Shown here: positions 17,366 through 26,052 of the stretch, piece after piece
Position numbering within the stretch: the stretch's first letter is position 1
Layout of the letters: the number at the start of each line of letters is the position of its first letter
Source of the DNA: an uncultured Opitutia bacterium
GTDB taxonomy: Bacteria > Verrucomicrobiota > Verrucomicrobiia > Opitutales > Opitutaceae
NCBI GenBank assembly: GCA_903839035.1
Contig: CAIMAQ010000116.1
Span: 1 to 55,079 of the forward strand
Length of the DNA: 55,079 nucleotides
Direction: 5' to 3'
Program-made: the position numbers and the translations under genes
Notes under the pieces: model-generated
The model's database searches: none
What the model was told of the DNA's origin: nothing
What the model saw: only the letters and a program-made list of their open reading frames with translations

Positions 17366-19545
17366 GGGGCTTCGGGCGCCGCCGCCGCGGCGATCTTGCG
17401 GTAAACCGCCTGGCCGGCGTGCAGGCGTTGGGCGATCTCATCACGCTGGGCGCGGTTCGCAAAGACCCCGCGCTCATCCATCTTGGCGATGAGCGCGTCG
17501 ATCTGCGCGACGAAGAAAAGCGCGTCCTCCCGCGACGCCACCGGCCGGCCGCCGATCGTCACATAGACCGGCGACGTGTGCGCATACACCTCCCGGTCGT
17601 TCGGCACCAGGCGATGGCCGGTCCCTCGGACCCGCAGGGCCACCCACGCACTCCCGCGCAGCTCGATTTTTTCCTCAACCCGGATCGCCAGCGGATCCAC
17701 CCCGGCGGCGATACGGCGCACCGGGTGGCCGTTGACGATGATTTCCACGGCCGTCATCGGGACATTCGACTCGGCCTGCCCGCGCACCTCGACTTCCACG
17801 GGACCGCGGGCCGCAACGAGTTCGTCGCCCGACTCATGCCCGTCCACCGTGAACTGCAGCAGCGGACCGTTCGTCGCGAAGCTCCGGCCGCGCCGATAGC
17901 CGTCGATCCAACCGGCATAGGTCAGCGGCGCGCCCACGTGGACATACAGCCGGCCGGCCCCCGGGATCAGGTGCGCAGGAATGTTGAGAAACGAATCCGT
18001 CCCCGCCGAGATGGGGCAGCGGAAGCCGCAGTTCAGGAGCCGGTACCAGAGCGCCGTCGTCAGCTCCTCGTCGTTCTGGCTCATCGCGTCGATCGTGTCC
18101 GCCACGCCCAGTGCAATATCGACCGGGAACTCGCTCGGTAGCCCGGGATGCACGTAGGTCACGACGCCGCCCTGGGCCTTCGCCTGCGCGGCCTGCGGAT
18201 AGTTGCCCGGATAGTCGTAGGGAAACGGCGAATGCGCCCAGCCGTAGTACGCTGGCTCGATGAAAGACTTGAGGTTCAGGAAGCCAACATGGCCAAAGAT
18301 GTCGTTCCGCATCTCCTCGTTGTAATAGACGATGTGCTCGCGATCAGAGACTGCATCCGGCCGGCCGGTGAAGAATTGCCGGTCCGAGATGATCGTGGTG
18401 CGCGGGTCGTTGCACGGGAGAATGTTGACCACGTTCAGGTCCTCCGCCTGCGCGACGAGCAGGACATCCTCCGGCCCGATGCGCTTTTCGGCGAAGAGGT
18501 TCGCGTGCACGTGAACATCGCCCGAATACCAGCCGGACTCGGCCAGATGCGCGCGGCGCCGCAGGTGAAGCTCCACGCTGTTTCCGTTGCCCGCGACCAG
18601 GTTCACGGTTTGGCGCGCGGGGAGATACTCCAGACCTTTCACGGCTTCGATGGTCGCCACCCCCGCCGGGAGTGTGACCACGAAGGTACCGTTCGAGTGA
18701 AAGTAACTTTCTCCCGCGCCGGGCTGGCCGTAGTCGCCCGCCACGATTCGGGGCATTGTTCCGTCCGGCACCCTCGCCTCCCCGTCCGCCCCGGTCAGAT
18801 ACATCCGTGCCGGGGTCGGCGCTCCGTTTTCGTCGAGCACCTTGACCCGCAGCGTGGCCGCGTCCTGGCGCTGCCACGGCACCGCGATCGCCTTTGACCG
18901 GCCGTCCACGTCCGCCGCAAGTGACCGGGCTTGCGCCTCGTTCATTTCAAGGAAGAAGCCCAGCGCTTGGTGCGGCTGCAATTGAACGGTCCGCAAGGGC
19001 GCCGCGCCGCTCGTCCGCAACGTGAGGGTTACGGGCTGCGCGCGGGCATTATCCACCACCACCGGGACCGCCACGGCGTGGTCGCCGAGGGCATCAACCG
19101 GCCGGAGGGATCCGACCACGACGTCGGTCCCGATCGTGAGTCGGATCAACCGCGGGCTCTCCAGTGAGCGATAACCGTCACTGACTCGCTCAATCACCAC
19201 CGCGCTCGTCAGCCGCGGCGCGGTCGGGTTCCATCCCTTCCATTCCGCCAGGAAAGGCAAGAACGCCGTCTTTACCACGCGGTTGGCCACGAACACCGGT
19301 TCCCGCGGGGTGTCGCTCCACCGCAGGAGCCGGGTGGAAAATTCCGCCAGGCCGTTGAGCAAGCGGGCCGACTCGGCGTCGGCCACGAAGGTCGCGCTCT
19401 GGAACGGCGTGAGGGTCCAGATCCGGTCCGCCTCCCGCGGGGCTTCAGCGCCGCGCGCCGCGCCGCCCACGGCGCCCAGGGCCAGCGCAAGCCGGCCCCA
19501 TCCGGTCAGACGCGCGCCGCGGCGCGGGTGGAATGCGCCCTTCAT
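17362..19545 (-). CDS. secreted CehA/McbA-type metallohydrolase (PHP domain)
   Basis: The 727-residue protein starts with a basic signal region (to about residue 33), followed by beta-rich N-terminal domains (about 40-335) and then a PHP-like metal-dependent domain. Metal-ligand candidates are His345 and His347 in GDVHVHANL, the E/H region EEMRNDIFGHVGF, VTYVHPG and ISAGTDSF, in the order expected of CehA/McbA proteins. CehA and McbA hydrolyse the carbamate ester carbaryl. Most relatives are uncharacterised and lie in polysaccharide-degradation loci, so an ester or phosphoester linked to a glycan is possible. The gene lies five bases after the propeller gene at 19551-21104 and overlaps the MFS gene. 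Confidence 0.83.
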   Translation of the reverse strand: MKGAFHPRRGARLTGWGRLALALGAVGGAARGAEAPREADRIWTLTPFQSATFVADAESARLLNGLAEFSTRLLRWSDTPREPVFVANRVVKTAFLPFLAEWKGWNPTAPRLTSAVVIERVSDGYRSLESPRLIRLTIGTDVVVGSLRPVDALGDHAVAVPVVVDNARAQPVTLTLRTSGAAPLRTVQLQPHQALGFFLEMNEAQARSLAADVDGRSKAIAVPWQRQDAATLRVKVLDENGAPTPARMYLTGADGEARVPDGTMPRIVAGDYGQPGAGESYFHSNGTFVVTLPAGVATIEAVKGLEYLPARQTVNLVAGNGNSVELHLRRRAHLAESGWYSGDVHVHANLFAEKRIGPEDVLLVAQAEDLNVVNILPCNDPRTTIISDRQFFTGRPDAVSDREHIVYYNEEMRNDIFGHVGFLNLKSFIEPAYYGWAHSPFPYDYPGNYPQAAQAKAQGGVVTYVHPGLPSEFPVDIALGVADTIDAMSQNDEELTTALWYRLLNCGFRCPISAGTDSFLNIPAHLIPGAGRLYVHVGAPLTYAGWIDGYRRGRSFATNGPLLQFTVDGHESGDELVAARGPVEVEVRGQAESNVPMTAVEIIVNGHPVRRIAAGVDPLAIRVEEKIELRGSAWVALRVRGTGHRLVPNDREVYAHTSPVYVTIGGRPVASREDALFFVAQIDALIAKMDERGVFANRAQRDEIAQRLHAGQAVYRKIAAAAAPEAP

Positions 19546-19550
19546 GCCGG

Positions 19551-21104
19551 TCAGGGTTCGAGCCAGAACGAATACAGGTCACCGTCCTTGAGGTGAAAGC
19601 GGATGCGCACCTGCTGACCCTTGAGTTCTGACAGGTGACGGCCCCGCCAGCGCAACTCCGCGTGCAACTGGTCGCCCGTCACGGGTTCGCAGTCCGCCGC
19701 GCCCCAACCCGGCAGGGCCTCGCGGCCGTCGCGGCTCGTGATCTCCGCGCGGATTTCCCCGGCGGCGACCGCGTTGATGAGCAGGTGGCCGCCGTCGAGC
19801 GTGACTGGCCGCGTGTCCACAAACCCGCCCTCCGCCCCCGACCGGAGCGAGACGAATCCATCCAGCCGGAGTTTCGCGAGGTGGATGGCGGCGTGATATT
19901 CATCGGCCACGCGCGGGACATTGGGCCGGTGCCTCACGTCGATGCCCGAGTAGTAGAACCAAAGTTCGTCGCCGTGCCGCACAGGATGCGACGAGGCCAT
20001 GATCTGGCCGGTGTCCCAGACGCCCGGCCCCATCGGCGAGATGGGGAGAAAATGTGTCCGGTCCCCCACCCGCGTCCACGCCCGCAGGTCGCGGCTGCAG
20101 GCGAGTTTGGGCGAATTGATGCCGTCCTGGTTGCCGCGCGGGAGCGGGATCCGCCCGCTCGACTCGAAATAATTCGGCAGCCCGATGTAGAGCCCTTCGT
20201 AGCGGAACACCGCCATGTTGTAGATCTCGACGTTGTACTCCCGCGATTCATTCACTGTCGGCCGCCACATCCGCGCGTCGGCCTCCACTTCACGAATATA
20301 CTTCTCACCCAATGCCTGGTCCTGCGCATCCGCATGGTAAATCAGCTCGGGCTTGGTCCAGTGCTCGAAATCCGGGCTGAGACTCAAATAGACCGAGCGG
20401 CCGAACGGCCCGGGATGCTTGACCGTGAGGATGAACTGCCGGCCGGGCTCGTCCCAATTCAAGTGCGACTCGTCCTCGCTGGGAATCGCCTCGACGGCCA
20501 GTGGCGTAAAGGTGAGCCCATCCGCCGAAACGATCGGCTTCCGCCCGCGCGGGCCGATCAGGCCCTTGTAACGGCGATCCGCCGGGGCGTGCGGGTCGAT
20601 CATCACGTGCTGCGTGAACGCCTTCGGGTCACCCTGCACCACCACCAGGTTGTTGTGCCGGTTGCCGTGACTTTCGACGAGGTCGAGGATCGGCTTTTCC
20701 CAGTGGATGCCATCCTTTGATCGCGCGAAACCGGCCCCGCTGGCGCCATTGCCGTCGTCGCCGAAGCGGATGTACCACATCTTCCACACCTGCTCCTTCT
20801 CGTCCCAGCTGGGGGCGTCGCGCGCCTGAATGCCAAGCCCGTCGGTGGGCACATCCGGCCGGATGACCGGGTTGCCCTCGTATTTCCTCGGCTGGTGAAT
20901 CACCCGCTGGGCGCGGTCGAGGTCGCCGAGGATGAAGTCATCGAGAAAGAGCTGACGCTCACCGGGCCGGAGCGCGACGGCCGCGTAAGGATCGTCGGCG
21001 GCGCGCCCACCGAGTGCGGCAAGCAGCAACGCCCCGGCGGCCAGCCACCGGCCCCGCTGGGACCGGCGGGACGGTGCGGACGGCGGTGGCGGGGGCAGTG
21101 TCAT
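19551..21104 (-). CDS. secreted beta-propeller glycosidase-like protein, paralogue 1
   Basis: The 517-residue protein has a signal peptide (hydrophobic run ending GGRAADD). The body resembles the five-bladed propeller of GH32/GH43/GH68-type enzymes: N-terminal ERQLFLDDFILG, then blades marked by DAPSWDEKEQVWKMWYIRFG, ARSKDGIHWEKPIL and LSLSPDFEHWTKPELIY. The C-terminal beta domain has LDGFVSLRSGAEGG and ends LKDGDLYSFWLEP. It is one of five related proteins in this window and one of the two more divergent ones. Catalytic acids could not be assigned with confidence. It is followed five bases later by the CehA-type gene and preceded by paralogue 2, all in block C. Confidence 0.75.
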   Translation of the reverse strand: MTLPPPPPSAPSRRSQRGRWLAAGALLLAALGGRAADDPYAAVALRPGERQLFLDDFILGDLDRAQRVIHQPRKYEGNPVIRPDVPTDGLGIQARDAPSWDEKEQVWKMWYIRFGDDGNGASGAGFARSKDGIHWEKPILDLVESHGNRHNNLVVVQGDPKAFTQHVMIDPHAPADRRYKGLIGPRGRKPIVSADGLTFTPLAVEAIPSEDESHLNWDEPGRQFILTVKHPGPFGRSVYLSLSPDFEHWTKPELIYHADAQDQALGEKYIREVEADARMWRPTVNESREYNVEIYNMAVFRYEGLYIGLPNYFESSGRIPLPRGNQDGINSPKLACSRDLRAWTRVGDRTHFLPISPMGPGVWDTGQIMASSHPVRHGDELWFYYSGIDVRHRPNVPRVADEYHAAIHLAKLRLDGFVSLRSGAEGGFVDTRPVTLDGGHLLINAVAAGEIRAEITSRDGREALPGWGAADCEPVTGDQLHAELRWRGRHLSELKGQQVRIRFHLKDGDLYSFWLEP

Positions 21105-21134
21105 CGGGACGGGGAGTCTGAAGTCCGCCGCCGT

Positions 21135-22757
21135 TTACCGCGCACGCAGGTAAATCGCGAAGAGCCGCGGATCGGCGTCGCCTTCCTTTTCAAAGGTAAT
21201 CTTGAGCCGGACGGTGTGCCCGCCCAGCGCGGCGAGACTGCCCTCGGGGAACGCCACCGCGCAGTCCAGACCGCTTTCCACCGGCGTGCGGCCGGCTTTG
21301 GCGCCGGAATAAGCCGACAGGAGGTCGAATTTTTCGTCGGCGATCTCGACCGTCATGCGGCGCGTGTGATCGGCATTGAGGACCACCTGGCAGCCGGCCG
21401 CCGGGAGACGGACCAAGGCCGACCAGACGGCACCCTGTTTCCGGTAATCGTGATGGGGACCCTCCTGCGGAAAAAGACCCAGCGCGCCCCAGCGATCGCG
21501 CGGCAGCACGGCCAGACCCACCTCGCCACTATAGCCCATGCCGTAGTCGGCGTTGAGCCAGCGGCCGAAATAAATCCGCGTCTCGTCACCCACGTTGAGG
21601 ATGCCGTTGCCCGACTGCGTGAGGATGGTGGGAAAATTCTTGCCCGGCACTGGCGTCGCCGGCGTGTCCAGCCGCGAGATGTAGGCCCGGCCCTTGTCCG
21701 GCTCGCGGAAGTGCAGGCCGTCGTTGCTGATGACGAGCCCGAGGTCGCAGGAGATCTTACCGTAACCGAACCAGCCCCAGCGTTTTTGCGAGTCCGAGTC
21801 GCCCGGGATGTTGTGCCACTGGCCGTAAAACCCCACGGCCACGGTGCCATAGCTCGCCGCGCCGACGCCGAGGTGAACCTGGTCATAGGGCTTGTACGCC
21901 CCGCGGTCCTCCGGCTTGGCCGGCTCGGGCAGTAGAAACGCGTCGGTGTCCCCGCCCAGCCAGCGGTTAAAATCCGGCGACAGCACCGCGCGGCCCTGCC
22001 GGCCACTCGGGTGGCCGCCGTCACTGAACGTAAGCCGCTGGCCGTTGACGATCCAGAGGCCGTTGAAATGGTAGAGCGAGGCGGTCTCGAGAAATTGGTC
22101 GATGCCGTAGTGCTCCGCGGCCTTCCAGTGCAGTCCGTCCGCGCTCGTCGCGCTGCGGATCACCCAGGTTTTCCCGTTGAAGGGATTGTAGACCATCTTG
22201 TAGCGCCGGGCGGGATCGGGGTCGGCATCGTCTTTCACCACGTGCACGCCCTCAATGAGCGCATCGGGGAGCGCGATGGCGTTGTTGTGCTTGCTACCCC
22301 GAAATTCCATCTGGCCCAGGTCGGGCTTGGTCCAAGTGAGCCCATCCGGGCTCTCGGCGTAACAGACCGGGCCCTGCGTCAGCGCCTTCACATCCGGATG
22401 GTAGGCGTCACCCGGCTCTTTCATCCCCACCGCGTAATACCACATCCGGTATTTGCCGTTGTCGTGGATGACGGCACCGTAGAAGTGCGACGCCACCTGG
22501 TCAGGCGCGAGCGGGTTGTCCCGGCTGGGCCGCATGACCGCCTCCTGGCGATACTTGGGGGTGGAGAGATATGTTCCGACGTTCTCGCGCAGCGGCAGCA
22601 GGTAATCATCAATGCCGAGCAGCAGTGCTTCACGCTCCACCGTGACGCCCGTGGCGGGAAAATAGAACCCGTCCGCGGCCGCAGACCGCGCAACCGGAAC
22701 CAGGGAGGAGCAGGCGGCGGCCATCGCGGCCGTGAGACAAAGTAGTCGCGTTTTCAT
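21135..22757 (-). CDS. secreted beta-propeller glycosidase-like protein, paralogue 2
   Basis: The 540-residue protein has a Sec signal (MKTRLLCLTAAMAAACSSLV...ARSAAA) and the family plan: GIDDYLLPLRENV near the N-terminus, GAVIHDNGKYRMWYYAVG, CYAESPDGLTWTKPDLGQ with EFRGSKHNNAI after it, SATSADGLHWK, and a C-terminal beta-sandwich. Unlike the others, its C-terminal domain lacks the PGFxL motif and reads DEKFDLLSAYSGAKAG. The repeated YAESPDG-x-x-W motif is the blade signature of GH43/GH32-like enzymes. It lies between the DapA-family aldolase gene (35 bases upstream) and paralogue 1 (30 bases downstream). Substrate unknown. Confidence 0.75.
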   Translation of the reverse strand: MKTRLLCLTAAMAAACSSLVPVARSAAADGFYFPATGVTVEREALLLGIDDYLLPLRENVGTYLSTPKYRQEAVMRPSRDNPLAPDQVASHFYGAVIHDNGKYRMWYYAVGMKEPGDAYHPDVKALTQGPVCYAESPDGLTWTKPDLGQMEFRGSKHNNAIALPDALIEGVHVVKDDADPDPARRYKMVYNPFNGKTWVIRSATSADGLHWKAAEHYGIDQFLETASLYHFNGLWIVNGQRLTFSDGGHPSGRQGRAVLSPDFNRWLGGDTDAFLLPEPAKPEDRGAYKPYDQVHLGVGAASYGTVAVGFYGQWHNIPGDSDSQKRWGWFGYGKISCDLGLVISNDGLHFREPDKGRAYISRLDTPATPVPGKNFPTILTQSGNGILNVGDETRIYFGRWLNADYGMGYSGEVGLAVLPRDRWGALGLFPQEGPHHDYRKQGAVWSALVRLPAAGCQVVLNADHTRRMTVEIADEKFDLLSAYSGAKAGRTPVESGLDCAVAFPEGSLAALGGHTVRLKITFEKEGDADPRLFAIYLRAR

Positions 22758-22792
22758 ACGGGAACCGGGGTTTGGGAAGGCGAAAAAACCGA

Positions 22793-23743
22793 TCAGGCCA
22801 GATGCGCTGGCAACAATTCAGGCGTGTGCTTGCGGACCCAGGCGATGAGCCGCTTCACATGCTGCTCGGTGCCGCTGCGGTAGGGCGACTGACAGCGCAC
22901 GCCCACCACACCCCCGCCGGCAACGCGCTGGATGCGATCGACCGCGGAGTCCCAGAGGCCTTCCTCGCGCACCATCGGGATGAGCGCCTCGTAGAGGTAG
23001 CGATGCATGGCGTCGGCGAGGGGCTTGGCCTCCTTGAGTTTGCCGGCCGCACAGAGGTTGTAGAGCTCGACGACCTTGGGGGCGTTGAAACCGGTGATGG
23101 AGCAGTAACCGCCGCGTCCGCCCGCCGGCACGCGCTCGAAGAAATCCTCGCCGCCAAAGATGGCGAGGCCAGGGGCGGCCTTGAGCATCGCCTTCAACGT
23201 CTTCAGGTCCGACCCCGTGTCCTTGGTGCCGATGAACGTCGGTACGGCCTTCGCAAGCTTCCCCAGAAACGCCGGGTCTACCTTCCGCTTGGAGCGGCCA
23301 GTCAAGTAAATGATGATGGGCGTGCGACCCGCCTCGTCGGCAATCTCCTTCACGAAGCGCATCACCTCGTCGTCCTTTAACTCGAGCCAGAACGGCAGGG
23401 CGATCTGGAGGGCGTCGGCGCCCGCGCGGTTCGCCGTGCGGATCCGCTGGCACGCCGTCCGGGTGCTGAGCGCTGTGACGCCGATCTGGATCGGAAGCCC
23501 GACCGCGTGGGCCTCGTCGCAGGCGATCTTGGTCACCCGTTCGTAAGTGGCGTCGTCCTGCGCGTAAAATTCACCGGTCGTCCCGCCGGTGTACACCCCG
23601 CTCACGCCCGTGCCGCCGTAGGCGCGAACTTCCCGGGCAAAGCGCCGGGCGTCCAGTTCGTCGTGGTCGTTCCAGGGCAGGATGAGGGCGCTCCAGACGC
23701 CCTTCAGCGTTTTGCGGGTCAGTGGCTTGATACGGGTGGTCAT
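22793..23743 (-). CDS. DapA-family aldolase/lyase (dihydrodipicolinate synthase superfamily)
   Basis: The 316-residue TIM-barrel protein has the class I aldolase residues of the DapA/NAL/KDG-aldolase family: the TTGE loop within GGTTGEF (residues 53-59), Tyr146 in IIIYLTG and the Schiff-base Lys174 in FIGTKDT. Members cleave or form keto acids using pyruvate. The context of sugar-acid dehydratases and hydroxyacid dehydrogenases makes a 2-keto-3-deoxy sugar acid the likely substrate rather than lysine synthesis (inference). The segment IYLTGR replaces the more common YNxPxR, so the substrate pocket differs from DapA. Its start overlaps the stop of the upstream amidohydrolase gene (23740-23743). 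Confidence 0.88.
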   Translation of the reverse strand: MTTRIKPLTRKTLKGVWSALILPWNDHDELDARRFAREVRAYGGTGVSGVYTGGTTGEFYAQDDATYERVTKIACDEAHAVGLPIQIGVTALSTRTACQRIRTANRAGADALQIALPFWLELKDDEVMRFVKEIADEAGRTPIIIYLTGRSKRKVDPAFLGKLAKAVPTFIGTKDTGSDLKTLKAMLKAAPGLAIFGGEDFFERVPAGGRGGYCSITGFNAPKVVELYNLCAAGKLKEAKPLADAMHRYLYEALIPMVREEGLWDSAVDRIQRVAGGGVVGVRCQSPYRSGTEQHVKRLIAWVRKHTPELLPAHLA

Positions 23744-24564
23744 GGGGTAAAAGTGGCGGGGAGTTTTTCGAGGCCGAAGAAGCGGCGGGCATTGTCGCGG
23801 AGAATCAGGCGTTTCGCCTCGTCCGGGATTTCGGCCGCCTCGATCCGCGCGCGCTGGAGCGCGACGTGGTAGAGCGGCGTGTCGCTACCGAACAGCAGGC
23901 GCTCGGCACCCAACTCGCGGACCGCCCATTCGACGAGGCCGGGCAGGATGCTGCGCGCGCTGGACGTATCGACCCAGAGGTTGCCGTGCTTCGCGGCTTG
24001 CACTGCGCGCACCTGCAGGTCGACGCGGCCATCGGCGCCGGCGCCATTGCCCAGGTGAGCCAGCAGCACGCGGGCGCCCGGGTGGCGGTTGGCGAAGGGC
24101 ACAAACGCGTCGGGCAGGCTGTTCGGACAGCCGCTGTGCGTCATCACCGGCGCCCCAACTTCCTCGAAGAAAGCGAACAACTCCTCGCCGCGGTCGGCGA
24201 TCTGGTAGGCGTGCTCCTCCGGATGAATCTTAATGCCGACGCACCACGGCGCCTGCAGCATCCGCCGGGCCTGGTCGTAGGTTTCCGGCTGGAGCGGATT
24301 CACGATCACGTATTGCAGGAGACCGCGGACCTTGGGCACCTCGCGAAACGCGGCCTCGTTGGCCGGCGCCACCGCCGTGGTGCGGCCCCGCGGAATCAGC
24401 CCCGCCAGCGGCGAGACAATCGTCCATTCAATGCCACAACCGCGCGCGCGGGAGGCGACCTCCTCGCCCGTGCCGCTGGAAAACTCACCCAGCAGCGTGT
24501 TCTCATGGACATAGCGGCCGTAGTGGGCGTGGGAATCGATTGCGATGACGTCGCCGAATTTCAT
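23740..24564 (-). CDS. amidohydrolase family 2 (TIM-barrel metal hydrolase)
   Basis: The 274-residue protein starts with IDSHAHYGR, giving the metal-binding pair His12-x-His14. It continues with IKIHPEEH, APVMTHSGCP and the late LFGSDTPLYH, the expected order for amidohydrolase_2 proteins (decarboxylases, lactonases, hydratases). The chosen ATG follows the family pattern of a few residues before the HxH; the frame runs on upstream without family similarity. It is the first gene of block C and shares a 288-base divergent promoter region with a second amidohydrolase at 24853-25968. A lactonase or decarboxylase step on a sugar acid or aromatic acid would suit the setting. Confidence 0.87.
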   Translation of the reverse strand: MKFGDVIAIDSHAHYGRYVHENTLLGEFSSGTGEEVASRARGCGIEWTIVSPLAGLIPRGRTTAVAPANEAAFREVPKVRGLLQYVIVNPLQPETYDQARRMLQAPWCVGIKIHPEEHAYQIADRGEELFAFFEEVGAPVMTHSGCPNSLPDAFVPFANRHPGARVLLAHLGNGAGADGRVDLQVRAVQAAKHGNLWVDTSSARSILPGLVEWAVRELGAERLLFGSDTPLYHVALQRARIEAAEIPDEAKRLILRDNARRFFGLEKLPATFTP

Positions 24565-24676
24565 GGAAATAAAATCAAGCGCTCCCCCACCCGAAAATAC
24601 ACCCGGCGACCGCCGCGCCACCCAGGGGCTCCCACCGGCATGAAGCGGGGACCGGCGCAAGCCGCTGACAGGGGAC

Positions 24677-24684
24677 GGTATACC
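24677..24684. promoter_or_regulatory. GGTATACC palindrome, candidate GntR/FCD operator
   Basis: This perfect 8-base palindrome lies between the two divergent amidohydrolase genes. FCD-subfamily GntR proteins often bind sites built on a GTATAC core (for example UxuR-type sites). A second GTATAC core lies 76 bases away at 24754, and another sits beside the GntR gene at 49378-49385. Regulation by that GntR protein is an inference. Confidence 0.4.
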
Positions 24685-24753
24685 TCATGGGTTACTGAAC
24701 GAATTGGAAAATGGCACAATTAGCGTGCTAGCCGGCTACTTTTGCGCCTTAAA

Positions 24754-24767
24754 GTATACAAGTGTAT
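24754..24767. promoter_or_regulatory. GTATAC-containing inverted repeat, candidate GntR/FCD operator
   Basis: The sequence GTATACAAGTGTAT contains a GTATAC core overlapping an inverted repeat ATACA-AG-TGTAT (24756-24767). It lies about 86 bases upstream of the plus-strand amidohydrolase start. A close variant, ATACAAAAGTAT, occurs upstream of the TonB receptor at 48294-48305, with 10 of 12 bases identical. This suggests a shared operator, but it is not proven. Confidence 0.42.
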
Positions 24768-24852
24768 GGAAACGTGGTGCTGTCAACAGCCATTCCCCTG
24801 AAACACGCCCCGCTCGCCGTTTGCACCCGGTTGCACTCCTCTGCCCTCGCCC

Positions 24853-25968
24853 ATGATCATCGACAGCCACGCTTACTGTTTTCCAGCCCCGGATACACTG
24901 GCCGGCCATCCATCCGTCGCCGCGCACCTGGAATTCTGGCAGCGCCAGCAGGCGGTGCACCACCAGCCGGCGTTTCGCGTGCGCGACCGGGCTCCCGGTG
25001 ACTCGAGGGCCCTCCTCGCCCCCACGGCGAAAGATCCGCTGCACCTGGCGAAGGACGTAAACTTCCGCGTGGACCGCGTTTGCAACCGGCTCGTCTGGAC
25101 CGTGGCGGGCGAGGACTACACGAAGCAGCAGCTGCCGCCGAACGTGATCGAGTTCGGCCCGGGCGCACTCATCGCCGAGATGGACCACGCGGGAGTGGAT
25201 TGGGCGCTGATCCATGTGGACGCCACACTCACCAAGGACCCGGCTTACCTCAGCGCGTGCGTCGCCGCCTTCCCCTCCCGCCTGCGGGCGATGGCGCCTA
25301 TTGACGAGTGGCTCATCCCCACGTCCCCGGATGCCGCCATCGAGCAGGCTGTCGACGCCGTCCAGCGTCACGGATTGCACGCGCTGAAGATCATTCCGGC
25401 ATATGCCTACCAACGCACCCGCTCGACGAGCTTCGACGCGCCGGAGTGGCGCCCGTTTTGGGACGCGGTCGCGCAGCTCGGCGTGCCGATCTTTTTCACC
25501 CTCGGAGCCAGCCCGGGCTCGACCGATCCCCGCGCAGGATTCCTGCAGGAGTTGTGGACGCTGCGGCGCTGGCACGAACGCTACCCGCAGGTCGGCGTCG
25601 GCATCACGCATGGCTATCCTTGGCGCGATTTTCTCGAGGGGGACCGGTTCATCCAGCCGGCCGGCATGTGGGACCCGTTGGTTGATTCCGGCCTGTGCCT
25701 GGAGGTGGGCTTCCCTTTCCGGGTCGGCGACCTTTTCGATTTCCCCTACCGCAAGTGCTGGCCCGTGCTCGAGGCCATGGCGAAGCACCTCGGGCCGGAC
25801 CATCTGATGTGGGGCACGGACATGCCGTTTCAAAACCGCTTCTGCACCTACCGGCAGTCCCGGGACTACATCGAGAACTACACGACGCCGATCCTCTCCC
25901 CGGAGGACGTCGCCAGGATCATGGGCGGAACCGCCGCGCGCCTGCTCGGCCTCAAGCCCAATCGCTGA
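24853..25968 (+). CDS. amidohydrolase family 2 protein with altered first metal motif
   Basis: The 371-residue protein belongs to the amidohydrolase_2 barrel: it opens MIIDSHAY and later shows VGITHGYPW and LMWGTDMPF, the last giving the catalytic Asp. The usual first motif H-x-H is H-x-Y here (His6, Tyr8), so one metal ligand is missing or replaced, as in some decarboxylase-like subgroups. It is divergent from the other amidohydrolase and convergent with propeller paralogue 3, and is the only plus-strand gene between blocks C and D. The start sits at the usual position immediately before the metal motif. Substrate unknown. Confidence 0.82.
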   Translation: MIIDSHAYCFPAPDTLAGHPSVAAHLEFWQRQQAVHHQPAFRVRDRAPGDSRALLAPTAKDPLHLAKDVNFRVDRVCNRLVWTVAGEDYTKQQLPPNVIEFGPGALIAEMDHAGVDWALIHVDATLTKDPAYLSACVAAFPSRLRAMAPIDEWLIPTSPDAAIEQAVDAVQRHGLHALKIIPAYAYQRTRSTSFDAPEWRPFWDAVAQLGVPIFFTLGASPGSTDPRAGFLQELWTLRRWHERYPQVGVGITHGYPWRDFLEGDRFIQPAGMWDPLVDSGLCLEVGFPFRVGDLFDFPYRKCWPVLEAMAKHLGPDHLMWGTDMPFQNRFCTYRQSRDYIENYTTPILSPEDVARIMGGTAARLLGLKPNR

Positions 25969-25989
25969 ATCGCGGCGACCCACCCCGGG

Positions 25990-26017
25990 CCAATCCGGAG
26001 GCCAGGCCCCGGACTGG
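25990..26017. other. inverted repeat in the convergent gap
   Basis: CCAATCCGG (25990-25998) can pair with CCGGACTGG (26009-26017) with one mismatch, in the 84 bases between the converging amidohydrolase and propeller genes. On the plus strand it is followed by an A-run, not a T-run, so it does not qualify as a standard intrinsic terminator in either direction. It could still act as a transcript-end hairpin. Confidence 0.3.
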
Positions 26018-26052
26018 CTGGGAAAAAAGGATTCAGTCGCAAGCGTTCGCGG

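Noticed and set aside
25990-26035. Terminator between the converging genes
   Set aside because: The hairpin has an A-run on the plus strand, and a T-run before rather than after the stem on the minus strand, so it does not meet the usual criteria.
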